Source of the DNA: Akkermansiaceae bacterium
GTDB lineage: Bacteria; Verrucomicrobiota; Verrucomicrobiia; Verrucomicrobiales; Akkermansiaceae
Assembly: GCA_022510805.1 (NCBI GenBank)
Contig: JAFLSS010000004.1
Coordinates: 1-64,000 of the forward strand
Reading direction: 5' to 3'
Length of the DNA stretch: 64,000 nt
How positions within the stretch are numbered: the first letter of the stretch is position 1; the number at the start of each line of letters is the position of its first letter. Positions 19,429 through 27,633 of the stretch are shown here, piece by piece. The translations under genes were made by a program, and so were the position numbers. The notes beneath the pieces were generated by a model. That model did no database searches. It was not told the DNA's origin and was given only the letters and a program-made list of their open reading frames with translations.

Positions 19429-19436
19429 GTTTGTGT

Positions 19437-20003
19437 ATGAAAGCGCTGTTTCTTAGTTTCCTTGTTTTGTTTTTAATGGTGAGTGTGGTGCCGGCTCAGG
19501 AAGGAGCGGAGGAGGATACGACTCCCAAGCCGTCCAAGACGGTGAAGAAAGATAAAAAGCCGGCGGCTGTGGTGGCGACTGCGCTGCGCAAGCTGAAGTA
19601 CAGCGGCAGCAAGCCCAATGCTAAGGCGAAGTTTTACATCTTCCTGCACTCGGCAAGCTATTGCCCGCCCTGCCGGGAGGAGATGCCGGGCATTGCCAAA
19701 GAGTACTCCAAGATGAAGACGGCCGGGGTGGAGCTGGTGCTCTTCTCGCATGATGCGGCGGAGGCTGATACGAAGGCGTGGCTGAAGTCCGAGAAGGCGA
19801 AATTCCCGGTGGTGATGATTTCTGCCAACAAGGAGAAGACGCTTGAGAAGGTGCCCGGCTATGGCAAGGTGGAGGGTATCCCGCATGCGGTGATTTTGGA
19901 TGCAGAGGGGAACCAGATCATGGAGGGGCATGGCGCCATCGTGAAAGAGTGGGCTCAATATGCCGTGGAGAAGAAAGAGGACAACGCGGCAGAGGAGGAG
20001 TGA
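19437..20003 (+). CDS. Exported thioredoxin-like protein (TlpA/AhpC type)
   Basis: The 188-residue product has a signal peptide (MKALFLSFLVLFLMVSVVPA, cut after AQ) and a lysine-rich linker. A thioredoxin fold follows with active site SYCPPCREEMPGI, a CPPC pair, and the cis-proline in VEGIPHAVILD. It is expected to reduce or exchange disulfides in the periplasm, as in TlpA/ResA. The C-terminus is acidic. I took the ATG at 19437 rather than the TTG at 19431 because it fits the signal peptide and the upstream promoter. It is divergent from coaE-rho, and a separate promoter precedes the next gene, so it is probably transcribed alone. Confidence 0.88.
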   Translation: MKALFLSFLVLFLMVSVVPAQEGAEEDTTPKPSKTVKKDKKPAAVVATALRKLKYSGSKPNAKAKFYIFLHSASYCPPCREEMPGIAKEYSKMKTAGVELVLFSHDAAEADTKAWLKSEKAKFPVVMISANKEKTLEKVPGYGKVEGIPHAVILDAEGNQIMEGHGAIVKEWAQYAVEKKEDNAAEEE

Positions 20004-20041
20004 CCCGCGGGCGCTCAATGCGTATTTTCAGTATTTTATGC

Positions 20042-20070
20042 TTGACCCTATGGGCGCCGGCGCGTATGCT
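20042..20070 (+). promoter_or_regulatory. Promoter of the DUF362-polyferredoxin unit
   Basis: TTGACC (20042-20047), 17 bp, TATGCT (20065-20070). Transcription from about 20077 would give a leader of about 60 nt before the ATG at 20139. Confidence 0.55.
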
Positions 20071-20138
20071 GGTTGATACTGAGGGGAGTCTCAGGTAGTA
20101 ATCTTAATCATCATTTCTGACGAACAACGATAACGGCT

Positions 20139-21077
20139 ATGCAACGACGTGATTTTCTCAAGATGGGCTTTGGTGTGGGAGCGGCTTTTTCGCTCGAGAC
20201 ACTGAGCGGTTTGTTCCCTGTGGCGGCTGCCGCAGAGGCGCCTGCTGCCGGCGCGGCTGCGGCGGGCACGCCGGCTTTGGTGGCGGTGCGCGGTAACTCG
20301 CGCGTGGCCATGCTGGATGCGGCGCTGGAGGCTCTGGGCGGCATCAGCGCTTTTGTGAAACCGGGGCAGACGGTGGTCATCAAGCCCAACTGCGCTTGGG
20401 ATAAAGGGCCGGAGCTGAGCGCCAACACGCACCCGGATCTGGTGGGCCGCGTGGTGAAGCTGTGCCGAGAGGCCGGCGCGGCGCGTGTGGTGGCTTTTGA
20501 CCACTCGTGTGATGCATGGCAGCGCGTGTACCGCGTGAGCGGGATTCAGGAGGCGGTGGAGAAGAACGGGGGGGAGATGCTCAGCGGGGCGGATGAGGGG
20601 ATGTACCGCGAGCACGCTAACCCGCAGGCGCGCAATCTGAAGAGTGCCAAGGTGCACAAGGCTATTCTGGATTCGGATGTCTACATCAACATGCCTGTGC
20701 TCAAGCACCACGGCGGCGCCCGCATGACGGCTTGCATGAAGAATGCGATGGGGCTGGTGTGGGACCGCGGCTTTTTCCACAGTCATGATTTGCACCAGTG
20801 CATTGCCGATAGTGTGTTGCTGCGCAAGCCGGATCTCAACATCCTCGATGCGTTTGCGCCCATGCTGCGCAATGGCCCCAAGGGCAAGGATGAGAATGAC
20901 CTCATCAGCACGAAGGCTCTGCTGGCCGGCACAGATATTGTGGCTGTCGATGCGGCGGCGTCCAAGCTGCTCGGCAATGCCGAGGGTGAGGTGCGCCACA
21001 TTGACCTGGCGGCGGAGATGGGGCTGGGCGAGAAGGATTTGTCGAAAGTGGTGATCAAGCGTATCACCTTGACCTGA
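20139..21077 (+). CDS. Tat-exported DUF362 protein
   Basis: The 312-residue product begins with a twin-arginine signal, MQRRDFLKMGFG, a hydrophobic stretch and an Ala-rich cleavage region. The body is DUF362: VVIKPNCAWDKGP, AFDHSCDAW and MPVLKHHGGARMTACMKNAM are typical blocks. Tat export suggests folding with a cofactor before transport. DUF362 proteins commonly occur with ferredoxin-type iron-sulfur proteins, as here: the polyferredoxin gene starts 15 nt downstream. I infer a periplasmic redox role shared with that gene; the substrate is unknown. Confidence 0.88.
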   Translation: MQRRDFLKMGFGVGAAFSLETLSGLFPVAAAAEAPAAGAAAAGTPALVAVRGNSRVAMLDAALEALGGISAFVKPGQTVVIKPNCAWDKGPELSANTHPDLVGRVVKLCREAGAARVVAFDHSCDAWQRVYRVSGIQEAVEKNGGEMLSGADEGMYREHANPQARNLKSAKVHKAILDSDVYINMPVLKHHGGARMTACMKNAMGLVWDRGFFHSHDLHQCIADSVLLRKPDLNILDAFAPMLRNGPKGKDENDLISTKALLAGTDIVAVDAAASKLLGNAEGEVRHIDLAAEMGLGEKDLSKVVIKRITLT

Positions 21078-21092
21078 TAAGCTGCTGCCGCC

Positions 21093-22859
21093 ATGTGGAG
21101 AGCTGTTCGCATAGTGTCGGCGCTGGTGGTGCTGGTGTTGTTTGTCGCGAGTTTTATCAACCTGACAGACCGCGAGCTCGCGGAATGGGAACTCGCGGTG
21201 CAGCAGGTGCAGCTGGTGCCGGCGCTCATCCGGGCGCTCCGGGGGGTGGCCGGTGCGGCTTGGGTGCTGGCGGGGCTGCTGCTGGTGACTCTGGTGTTTG
21301 GCCGGGTGTACTGCTCGTTCCTCTGCCCGCTGGGTATTCTGCAGGATGGGGTGATCCGCCTGCGCCGGGTGGTGGATGCTCTGCGGGGGCGCCGGCGCAA
21401 GGGCGCCGCAGTGCGCTATGCGCCGCCGGTGCCCTATGTGCGCAGCGTGGCGCTGGTGCCGGTGATTTTATTGATTGTGTGCTCCTCGGTAGCGCTGCTC
21501 GTGTGGCTGGATCCGTATACGCTGGCGGCGCGATTTGCGGCGGCGGTGCTCAACCCGCTGGCGGCAGAGCTGGCGCGGCTGGTGCCCGGCGCTGATGTGT
21601 CGGCGCCGAGCTGGGGGCGCTATGGCTGGGTGGGAGTGCTGGTGGCGGCCGGGGTGATCATGGTGCCGCTGGGGATGGCCTGGTGGCGCGGGCGCTTGTA
21701 CTGCAATACGGTATGCCCGGTGGGCGCGCTGCTGGGGCTGCTGTCCCGCCGGCCGCTGCTGCGCTTGGGGATGTCCCCTGACTCATGTGTGCGCTGCGGG
21801 CAGTGCCTCAAGGTGTGCAAGGCCAACTGCATCGACCTCAAGCACCACCGCGTCGACACGTCGCGCTGTGTGAACTGCTATGACTGCGTGTCTGCCTGTC
21901 CGCACGGCCTGCGCCCGCGGCTCACGAATCCCTTCCGCCGGCCGGCGGGTGCGGAGCGCGCGGAGGCGGCGCCGGCTGAGCCTGCTGCACCGCGGGCAGG
22001 GGCATCGCGCCGGGCGTTTATGGGCACGCTTGCATGCGGGGTGCCGGCGCTGCTGGCGGCTTGCGGGGAGAAGCGGGCGGAGGAGGTCTCCGGCAACCCG
22101 GCTGAGCAGGGGGACAACGCTGCCCGCGCTGCCACACCGCCCGGGAGCCGGCATGTGGACCGCTTTTTGGACCGCTGCACCGGCTGTGGTTTGTGTATTT
22201 CTGCCTGCCCGACTCGGGTGCTGCAGCCGGCCACCATGCAGCATGGTTTCCGCGGGGTGATGAAGCCGCATTTGGATTTCAGCAAGGGCTTCTGCAATTT
22301 TGACTGCAATATCTGCTCGACGGTGTGCCCGGAGGGTGCCATCCTGCCGCTGGAGCTGGCGGAGAAAAAGAAGACGCAGCTGGCGCTGGCGGCGTTTGAC
22401 CGCAGCCACTGCATCGTGCAGCAGAGCCACACGGAGTGCGGCGCGTGCACGGAGCACTGCCCGACTAAGGCGCTCGACACGCGCGAGGAGCAGTTCCCCC
22501 GCTGTGAGGCGGAGAAGTGCTACGCCTGCCATGCCTGCGTGGAGACTTGCCCGAAAAAGGCGATCTCGCTGGAGACGGCGGCGGATGGCTCGGCGCGGGT
22601 TGTGATCAACAACAAGCTGTGCATCGCCTGCGGCAAGTGCGCGCGGGTGTGCCCCTCAGGCGCCATGACGGTGACTCGCCTGCTCATCCCCACACTCTCG
22701 CCGGAGCTCTGCATCGGCTGCGGCGCGTGCTTCTACGCATGCCCGGCGCGGCCCACGCGCGCCATGCAGCTCACGCCGCGTGCGCGGCATCTGGAGGCGC
22801 AGGTGCGCCGCGAAGCACCGGCGGAGAATCCTGTGTCGGAAGAGGAGTTCCCCTTCTGA
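21093..22859 (+). CDS. Membrane polyferredoxin with internal twin-arginine-like segment
   Basis: The 588-residue protein joins two modules. The N-terminal half is NapH/CcoG-like: about four membrane segments with the motifs YCSFLCPLG and YCNTVCPVG, then two [4Fe-4S] motifs (CVRCGQCLKVC and CVNCYDCVSACP). Near residue 306 comes SRRAFMGTLACGVPALLAAC, which looks like a second twin-arginine or lipoprotein signal. The C-terminal half has about six more cysteine clusters (CTGCGLCISACP, CNFDCNICSTVCP, CGACTEHCP, CYACHACVETCP, CIACGKCARVCP, CIGCGACFYACP), like NapG/NapF. It probably passes quinol electrons to periplasmic acceptors, working with the DUF362 protein upstream. Confidence 0.88.
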   Translation: MWRAVRIVSALVVLVLFVASFINLTDRELAEWELAVQQVQLVPALIRALRGVAGAAWVLAGLLLVTLVFGRVYCSFLCPLGILQDGVIRLRRVVDALRGRRRKGAAVRYAPPVPYVRSVALVPVILLIVCSSVALLVWLDPYTLAARFAAAVLNPLAAELARLVPGADVSAPSWGRYGWVGVLVAAGVIMVPLGMAWWRGRLYCNTVCPVGALLGLLSRRPLLRLGMSPDSCVRCGQCLKVCKANCIDLKHHRVDTSRCVNCYDCVSACPHGLRPRLTNPFRRPAGAERAEAAPAEPAAPRAGASRRAFMGTLACGVPALLAACGEKRAEEVSGNPAEQGDNAARAATPPGSRHVDRFLDRCTGCGLCISACPTRVLQPATMQHGFRGVMKPHLDFSKGFCNFDCNICSTVCPEGAILPLELAEKKKTQLALAAFDRSHCIVQQSHTECGACTEHCPTKALDTREEQFPRCEAEKCYACHACVETCPKKAISLETAADGSARVVINNKLCIACGKCARVCPSGAMTVTRLLIPTLSPELCIGCGACFYACPARPTRAMQLTPRARHLEAQVRREAPAENPVSEEEFPF

Positions 22860-22952
22860 GCCGTGGGTGGCTGCGGGTTGGGGGGACATTTGGTGAGCCG
22901 GGGTTGCTTTGGCATGGACAAGTGAGCGTTTTTGTGGTACAAGGAGAGTCGT

Positions 22953-23921
22953 ATGAGAGCGGGCATAGATCAACTCCTGTGGGTGGTGCTGCTGGCCGGT
23001 GGGGCCTGGGCGGCAGGGGCGGAGCTGCGCCCGGAGGCGGGGGTGGTGGAGGGGATGTATGTGCAGGCGCGCGCGATGCTGGAGGATAAGACAATCCGCG
23101 ATGTGCAGGGCGTGCAGGAGATGCTTGAGCAGTGTGATGCCTGCGGCCACGAGGCGGCGCGGCTCTTGCTGCTGGATGTGTATGAGGGCACGCGCAAGGG
23201 AATTGAGGCGGCGCCCGAAAAAGCATTCCGCCTGGCCGGGCGCATGGCGGAGACCAAGCCTGCGGCCGGGGAGGGCGCTGAGGCATCAGCGGCGCGCAAG
23301 GAGGCCATGTATCGCCTCGCGCTGTATTATGAGCACGGGACCGGCTGCCAGGCGGCGCCGGAGAAGGCGTATTACTGGATGCGCCGGGCTGCGATGGCGG
23401 GCTTGCTCAAGGCGCAGGTGGAGCGCGCGCGCTACCTGATGAATGGGGTGGGGCATGAGCCCGCGCCGCGTGAGGCGCTCAAGCTGCTGCTCTGGGTCAA
23501 CACCCGCGATCCCGACACGCCGAATCTCTTTTTTTACCTCGGTCACGCCTGCATGAAAGGCATAGGGCTGCCGCGCCCGAATGTGCGCATGGCGGCGCGT
23601 TTTTTCGAGATGGGGTTTCAGCGCCGTGATGCCCGCGCCACCAACAACCTGGCCACCATGTATGAGCTCGGTATCGGCGTGTCGAAAAATACCCGCACCG
23701 CGCTGCGCCTCTACAAGTACGCGGCGGATTGGGGCTGCAGGGATGCCTCTGCCAACATGCAGCGCTTGGCTTATAAGACGGATAGTGAGCAGCGCTACTC
23801 TGCCTCGTGGCAGCAGCGCGTGGGACACGCCGGGCTGCGCGTGATACGGGCGCTGCCGGTGGCGCCTGTGCTGCGCGACTGGTTGTCGGTGCCCTTTAAT
23901 CGTATGGCCTCAGAGTCATGA
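22953..23921 (+). CDS. Exported Sel1-repeat protein
   Basis: The 322-residue product has a signal peptide (MRAGIDQLLWVVLLAGGAWA) and four to five divergent Sel1 units, for example AMYRLALYYEHGTGCQAAPE, FFYLGHACMKGIGLPRPNVR and ATNNLATMYELGIGVSKNTR. The ATG at 22953 is chosen because AAGGAG (22941-22946) lies 6 nt upstream and the signal peptide starts there. Unlike the Sel1 protein at 1226 it is GC-rich and degenerate, so it is an older family member. Its stop overlaps the queG start by 4 nt (ATGA), so the two are translationally coupled. Its role is presumed protein binding in the periplasm. Confidence 0.8.
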   Translation: MRAGIDQLLWVVLLAGGAWAAGAELRPEAGVVEGMYVQARAMLEDKTIRDVQGVQEMLEQCDACGHEAARLLLLDVYEGTRKGIEAAPEKAFRLAGRMAETKPAAGEGAEASAARKEAMYRLALYYEHGTGCQAAPEKAYYWMRRAAMAGLLKAQVERARYLMNGVGHEPAPREALKLLLWVNTRDPDTPNLFFYLGHACMKGIGLPRPNVRMAARFFEMGFQRRDARATNNLATMYELGIGVSKNTRTALRLYKYAADWGCRDASANMQRLAYKTDSEQRYSASWQQRVGHAGLRVIRALPVAPVLRDWLSVPFNRMASES

Positions 23922-24844
23922 ATACTGCTGCGCGACAGGCTGTGGAGTATGCTGCGCGGGAGCTGGGTTTTTCAGGGCTGGGGGTGGCGCAGGCGGGGGC
24001 GGATCAGGGGAGCTGCTTGCAGGACTGGGTGCGGGCGGGGATGCACGCTGACATGGGGTGGGTGGAGCGCCACCTGCCTGTGCGCCGGGATCCGCAGCTC
24101 CTGCTGCCCGGTGTGCGCAGTGTGATCATGCTCACTTATGAATACCCGCGCTCGGATGCGCGGCAAGCGCGCGGGCAGGTGGCGCGCTATGCTCAGGGGG
24201 AGGACTACCACAAGCTGCTGGCCGGCAAGCTGGCGGATTTGGACGAGACGCTGGCGTTTTACGGCGGGGAGCAGCGCTGCTTCAGTGATTCCGGGCCGGT
24301 GAGTGAGCGTTTTTTTGCGGCGCAGGCCGGGCTGGGCTGGATTGGCCGCAATGGGCTGCTGGTGCGCTTGCGCGGCGGGTCGTTCTGTTTTCTGGCCAGT
24401 GTGCTCACCACGCTGGAGCTGCCGGTGGATGCGCCCATGGCCGGCCACTGCGGCCGCTGCCACCGCTGCGAGCAGGCGTGCCCCACCGGGGCGCTCCGCG
24501 ATGGCTGCTGTGATGCGCGCAAGTGTCTCTCGTACTGGACCATCGAGGCCAAGTCAGAGGCGCCGCCCGGCATACGCGCCGCCCAGGGGGAGCGCATCTA
24601 CGGCTGTGATGCCTGCCAAGAGGCGTGCCCGTGGAATAGCCTGCCTCCGGCCGGCCGGCCGGATCCGCATTTGCTGATGCCGGCGCGTGTGGCGCGGGCT
24701 TCTGCGCAAGAGTTGGCGGCGCTGCCGGAGGGGGAGTTTGAGGCGTTGTTTGCGGCTTCTCCCGTGCGCCGGATAGGCGCGCCGCATTGGCGCCGCAATC
24801 TCGCCGCTCTTTGCCCGGATGCGGGCTCGATTCCTTTTGCTTGA
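23918..24844 (+). CDS. queG: Epoxyqueuosine reductase
   Basis: The 308-residue cobalamin- and iron-sulfur-dependent enzyme reduces epoxyqueuosine to queuosine in tRNA, the last step of queuosine synthesis. Diagnostic blocks are YEYPRSDARQARGQVARYAQ with GEDYHKLL, the active-site region DSGPVSERFFAAQAGLGWIG, and two [4Fe-4S] motifs, CGRCHRCEQACPTGAL and CDACQEACPWN. It lacks the C-terminal HEAT-like extension found in longer QueG proteins. It starts inside the stop of the Sel1 gene (ATGA overlap). Confidence 0.95.
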   Translation: MNTAARQAVEYAARELGFSGLGVAQAGADQGSCLQDWVRAGMHADMGWVERHLPVRRDPQLLLPGVRSVIMLTYEYPRSDARQARGQVARYAQGEDYHKLLAGKLADLDETLAFYGGEQRCFSDSGPVSERFFAAQAGLGWIGRNGLLVRLRGGSFCFLASVLTTLELPVDAPMAGHCGRCHRCEQACPTGALRDGCCDARKCLSYWTIEAKSEAPPGIRAAQGERIYGCDACQEACPWNSLPPAGRPDPHLLMPARVARASAQELAALPEGEFEALFAASPVRRIGAPHWRRNLAALCPDAGSIPFA

Positions 24845-24878
24845 ACATGATGACTCACTTAACACTCCAATACAATAT

Positions 24879-25682
24879 ATGCTCATAATTCACTTCCTCT
24901 CGTTTCTTCCTCTCGCGCAGATGGACTATTACCACATGTCGTCCGCTTACCAGCACGGCAGCAGCGGCTACATGCCGGCGTATGATACGTACACCTTGTT
25001 CGGCCTGGGGCTGCTGGTGCTCATGGGGATTTTCGGCTCGGTGGTGCAGAGTAGAATGATGTCGCGCATGCGCCAGTATTCTGCAGAGCCCGCCCGCCTG
25101 AGCGGCGCGCAAGTGGCGCGCAAGATGCTGGATTCCTATGGCTTGTATGACGTGGAGATCACGCATGTGCGCGGTCAGCTCACGGACCATTACAACCCGG
25201 CCAACCGCACAGTCAACCTGAGTGATACGGTGTATTCCGAAGCTTCGGTGGCGGCGGCAGCTGTGGCGGCTCATGAGTGCGGCCACGCGGTGCAGCACGC
25301 CAAGGCCTACCCCTGGCTGGGGCTGCGCTCGAGCCTTGTGCCGCTGGTCAACATCGGCTCCCGGCTGGGGCAGCTGCTGCTCATTGTGGGCTTGGCGCTG
25401 GCGGCAGCGGGCTCCGGCACCACGGTGGCGTGGGTCGGCTTGGCACTCTTTGGGTGCACGACTCTCTTTGCCCTGGTGACTCTGCCGGTGGAGTTCGATG
25501 CCTCGCGCCGCGCGCTGGCGTGGCTGAGCAAGTCGGACGAGGTGTCGCCGGTCATGCACGCGCATGCAACCTCTGCCCTGCGCTGGGCGGCCATGACATA
25601 TGTGGCAGCGGCGCTGTCCTCCATCGCCATGCTGCTCTACTATGCGCTGATGCTTCTGAACCGCGGGAACTCGCGCGATTAA
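24879..25682 (+). CDS. YugP-type membrane zinc metallopeptidase
   Basis: The 267-residue product belongs to the neutral zinc metallopeptidase family of Bacillus YugP. The zinc site is VAAHECGHAVQHA (HExxH variant HECGH), after DHYNPANRTVNLSDTVYSEA. Membrane segments lie at the N-terminus, in the middle (LLLIVGLALAAAGSG and AWVGLALFGCTTLFALVTLP) and at the C-terminus. A conserved PVEFDASRRALAWL block carries the likely third zinc ligand. I start at the ATG at 24879, 34 nt after queG stops; TACAAT just upstream could be a -10 but has no -35. Confidence 0.9.
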   Translation: MLIIHFLSFLPLAQMDYYHMSSAYQHGSSGYMPAYDTYTLFGLGLLVLMGIFGSVVQSRMMSRMRQYSAEPARLSGAQVARKMLDSYGLYDVEITHVRGQLTDHYNPANRTVNLSDTVYSEASVAAAAVAAHECGHAVQHAKAYPWLGLRSSLVPLVNIGSRLGQLLLIVGLALAAAGSGTTVAWVGLALFGCTTLFALVTLPVEFDASRRALAWLSKSDEVSPVMHAHATSALRWAAMTYVAAALSSIAMLLYYALMLLNRGNSRD

Positions 25683-25719
25683 TGCCTCTGCCCCCACCCG
25701 GCCTTATTTCCCCCCCCCT

Positions 25720-25998
25720 ATGAATCGGCAAGATCTCCTGCTGCGCATTCAGCAAGCCCTGGGCGGCACGGCCACCCGCGGGGCGGCAGAGCAGGCGCTG
25801 GACGCTGTGCTGCGCGCGGTGCAGGCGGGGCTGCTGGAGGAGGGGGAGGTGAAGCTGGCCGGGTTTGGGGCGTTTCGCATGCGGCAGGTGGCGGCGCGGC
25901 GTTTGCTGCTGCCCGGCAGTGGCCGGGAGGTGAAGCTGCCGGCGCGCAGGGAGCTGCGCTTCACCCCCTCGCCTCAGACACGCCGCAAGCTTTCATAA
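25720..25998 (+). CDS. HU/IHF-family DNA-binding protein
   Basis: The 92-residue product has the HU layout: an N-terminal helical dimer region (MNRQDLLLRIQQALGG, AAEQALDAVLRAVQAGL), the VKLAGFGAFRMRQ strand-turn and a shortened arm. It lacks the usual RKGRNPQTG/K-I-P arm sequence, which is replaced by RRLLLPGSGREVKLPARREL, so DNA bending may differ from canonical HU. It lies 37 nt downstream of the peptidase gene and may be co-transcribed. Confidence 0.85.
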   Translation: MNRQDLLLRIQQALGGTATRGAAEQALDAVLRAVQAGLLEEGEVKLAGFGAFRMRQVAARRLLLPGSGREVKLPARRELRFTPSPQTRRKLS

Positions 25999-26059
25999 AC
26001 TTGCAGTAGGACACAAAAACGACTTTTCACAACGCTCCGAATAGGCCATGATAGAGGAC

Positions 26060-26629
26060 ATGAGGTTGCTTCCATTTGTTGTGTGTTTGTCGGGAGCTCT
26101 GCTTGTCGGCTGTGATGATGCTGACGAGGAGACGCCGCCGCAGCCCCCGCCGCTTGCAGAGGTGGCAGGGCCGGCGCGCCCTGCTCCCAATCCGCAGAGG
26201 GAGTCTCTGAGTATCAGCAATAAGAAAAAAGCGGCGCTTCCCTCATTCAATGCCGCGCCTCGCTTCAACCGCTACAGCCTCTACAATGGGGAAGATATCC
26301 GCCAGGTGACGGGGGTCTCCGGCCGCACGCTCTGGCTGTGTTTCACTGCGCCTTGGTGCCCACACAGCAAGGCAATGATCCGCGAGCTCAAGATCGTGGC
26401 GCAGGAGGAGAAGGGCACGGTGCAGGTGGTTGAGGTGAATGCGGATGCCTACATGGCATTGGCAGAGGAGTTCGACATCACCAAAGTGCCCACCACCTTT
26501 ATCTATACGGAGGGGGTGAAGCTCGACAAGATTGAGGGCGCCTACAATGCCGCCAGTCTCCGGCGCTTTCTGCACGACACGCTTGCGAACAAAAAGAACC
26601 TCGAAGCACCCCCTCCCCCGTTTCCTTAA
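26060..26629 (+). CDS. Thioredoxin-fold lipoprotein with a CPHS active site
   Basis: The 189-residue product has a lipoprotein signal (MRLLPFVVCLSGALLVGC) and a Pro-rich linker. A thioredoxin fold then carries WLCFTAPWCPHSKAM, and the cis-proline is in ITKVPTTFIYTEG. The active site is CPHS: the second cysteine is serine, so it cannot cycle as a normal dithiol enzyme and may act as a monothiol or scavenging protein. The ATG at 26060 puts the signal peptide at the N-terminus; an alternative ATG lies at 26048. trpS follows 18 nt downstream. Confidence 0.82.
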   Translation: MRLLPFVVCLSGALLVGCDDADEETPPQPPPLAEVAGPARPAPNPQRESLSISNKKKAALPSFNAAPRFNRYSLYNGEDIRQVTGVSGRTLWLCFTAPWCPHSKAMIRELKIVAQEEKGTVQVVEVNADAYMALAEEFDITKVPTTFIYTEGVKLDKIEGAYNAASLRRFLHDTLANKKNLEAPPPPFP

Positions 26630-26647
26630 CCCGTTCATATTCCTACC

Positions 26648-27622
26648 ATGCGATTTCTCACCGGATTACAACCCAGCGGTCAGCTCCACATCGGCAATTA
26701 CTTCGGCGCCATCCAACCGGCCGTGGAGTTGCAGCACAAGGGCGAGGCTTTTTATTTCATCGCCAATTACCACGCCATGACAACCATGGAAAGCGCCGAG
26801 AAGCTGCGCGAGAATACGCGCGGGCTCGCGGTGGATTTCCTGGCATGCGGGCTGGAGCCGGACAAGGCGGTGTTCTTTGCGCAGTCCGCGGTGCCGGAGG
26901 TGAATGAGCTGGCGTGGATACTTTCGACAGTGTGCCCCATGGGGCTGCTGGAGCGCTGCCACTCCTACAAGGAGAAGATGGCGCGCGGGATAGCGGCTTC
27001 GCATGCGCTTTTTGCCTACCCGGCGCTTATGGCGGCAGATATTTTGCTCTATGATTCGGATGCGGTGCCGGTGGGCAAGGATCAGAAGCAGCACTTGGAG
27101 GTCACGCGTGACCTGGCCGGCAAGATGAATGATCTCTTCGGCGAGGGGCTTTTTAAGCTGCCGGAGCCTATTATCAGTGAGGTGACGGCGGTGGTGCCCG
27201 GGCTGGATGGCCAGAAGATGAGCAAGAGCTACGGCAATACGCTGCCGATTTTCGGCGAGGAGAAGGCGCTGCGCAAGCTGATTAATAAAAAGGTGGTGAC
27301 AGATGCGACGCCGCTTGAGGATCCCAAGCCGACGGAGGGGTCCATCATCCTGGCGCTCTACAAGCTTTTTGCCACGCCGGAGCAGTATGCGGAGATGGTG
27401 GCGGCGCATGAGCGCGGCGGTGTGGGCTACGGGCAGTTCAAAAAGGAGCTTTTCGAGTCGTATTGGGAGTTTTTCCGCCCGGCGCGTGAGCGCAGAGAGT
27501 GGATTTTGGCGCACCCGGATTATGTGGACTCCGTGCTGGAGGCCGGTGCGGAGAAGGCGCGCGGGGAGGCGGCCAAGACGCTGGCGCGTGTGCGCGCGGC
27601 TGTGGGGCTCAGCTGGGTGTGA
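26648..27622 (+). CDS. trpS: Tryptophanyl-tRNA synthetase
   Basis: The 324-residue class Ic synthetase charges tRNA-Trp. The HIGH-type motif is in LQPSGQLHIGNYFGA (near residues 14-17) and the KMSKS loop is intact in GLDGQKMSKSYGN. The length is normal. It follows the thioredoxin-fold lipoprotein gene by 18 nt and converges on uvrC, whose stop lies 11 nt away. Confidence 0.97.
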   Translation: MRFLTGLQPSGQLHIGNYFGAIQPAVELQHKGEAFYFIANYHAMTTMESAEKLRENTRGLAVDFLACGLEPDKAVFFAQSAVPEVNELAWILSTVCPMGLLERCHSYKEKMARGIAASHALFAYPALMAADILLYDSDAVPVGKDQKQHLEVTRDLAGKMNDLFGEGLFKLPEPIISEVTAVVPGLDGQKMSKSYGNTLPIFGEEKALRKLINKKVVTDATPLEDPKPTEGSIILALYKLFATPEQYAEMVAAHERGGVGYGQFKKELFESYWEFFRPARERREWILAHPDYVDSVLEAGAEKARGEAAKTLARVRAAVGLSWV

Positions 27623-27633
27623 GGCGCCCCCTT

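Noticed and set aside
22915-22943. Promoter-like TGGACA-17-TACAAG before the Sel1 gene
   Set aside because: It overlaps the clear Shine-Dalgarno of the gene at 22953, so a leaderless start and an SD-led start conflict; left out as uncertain.
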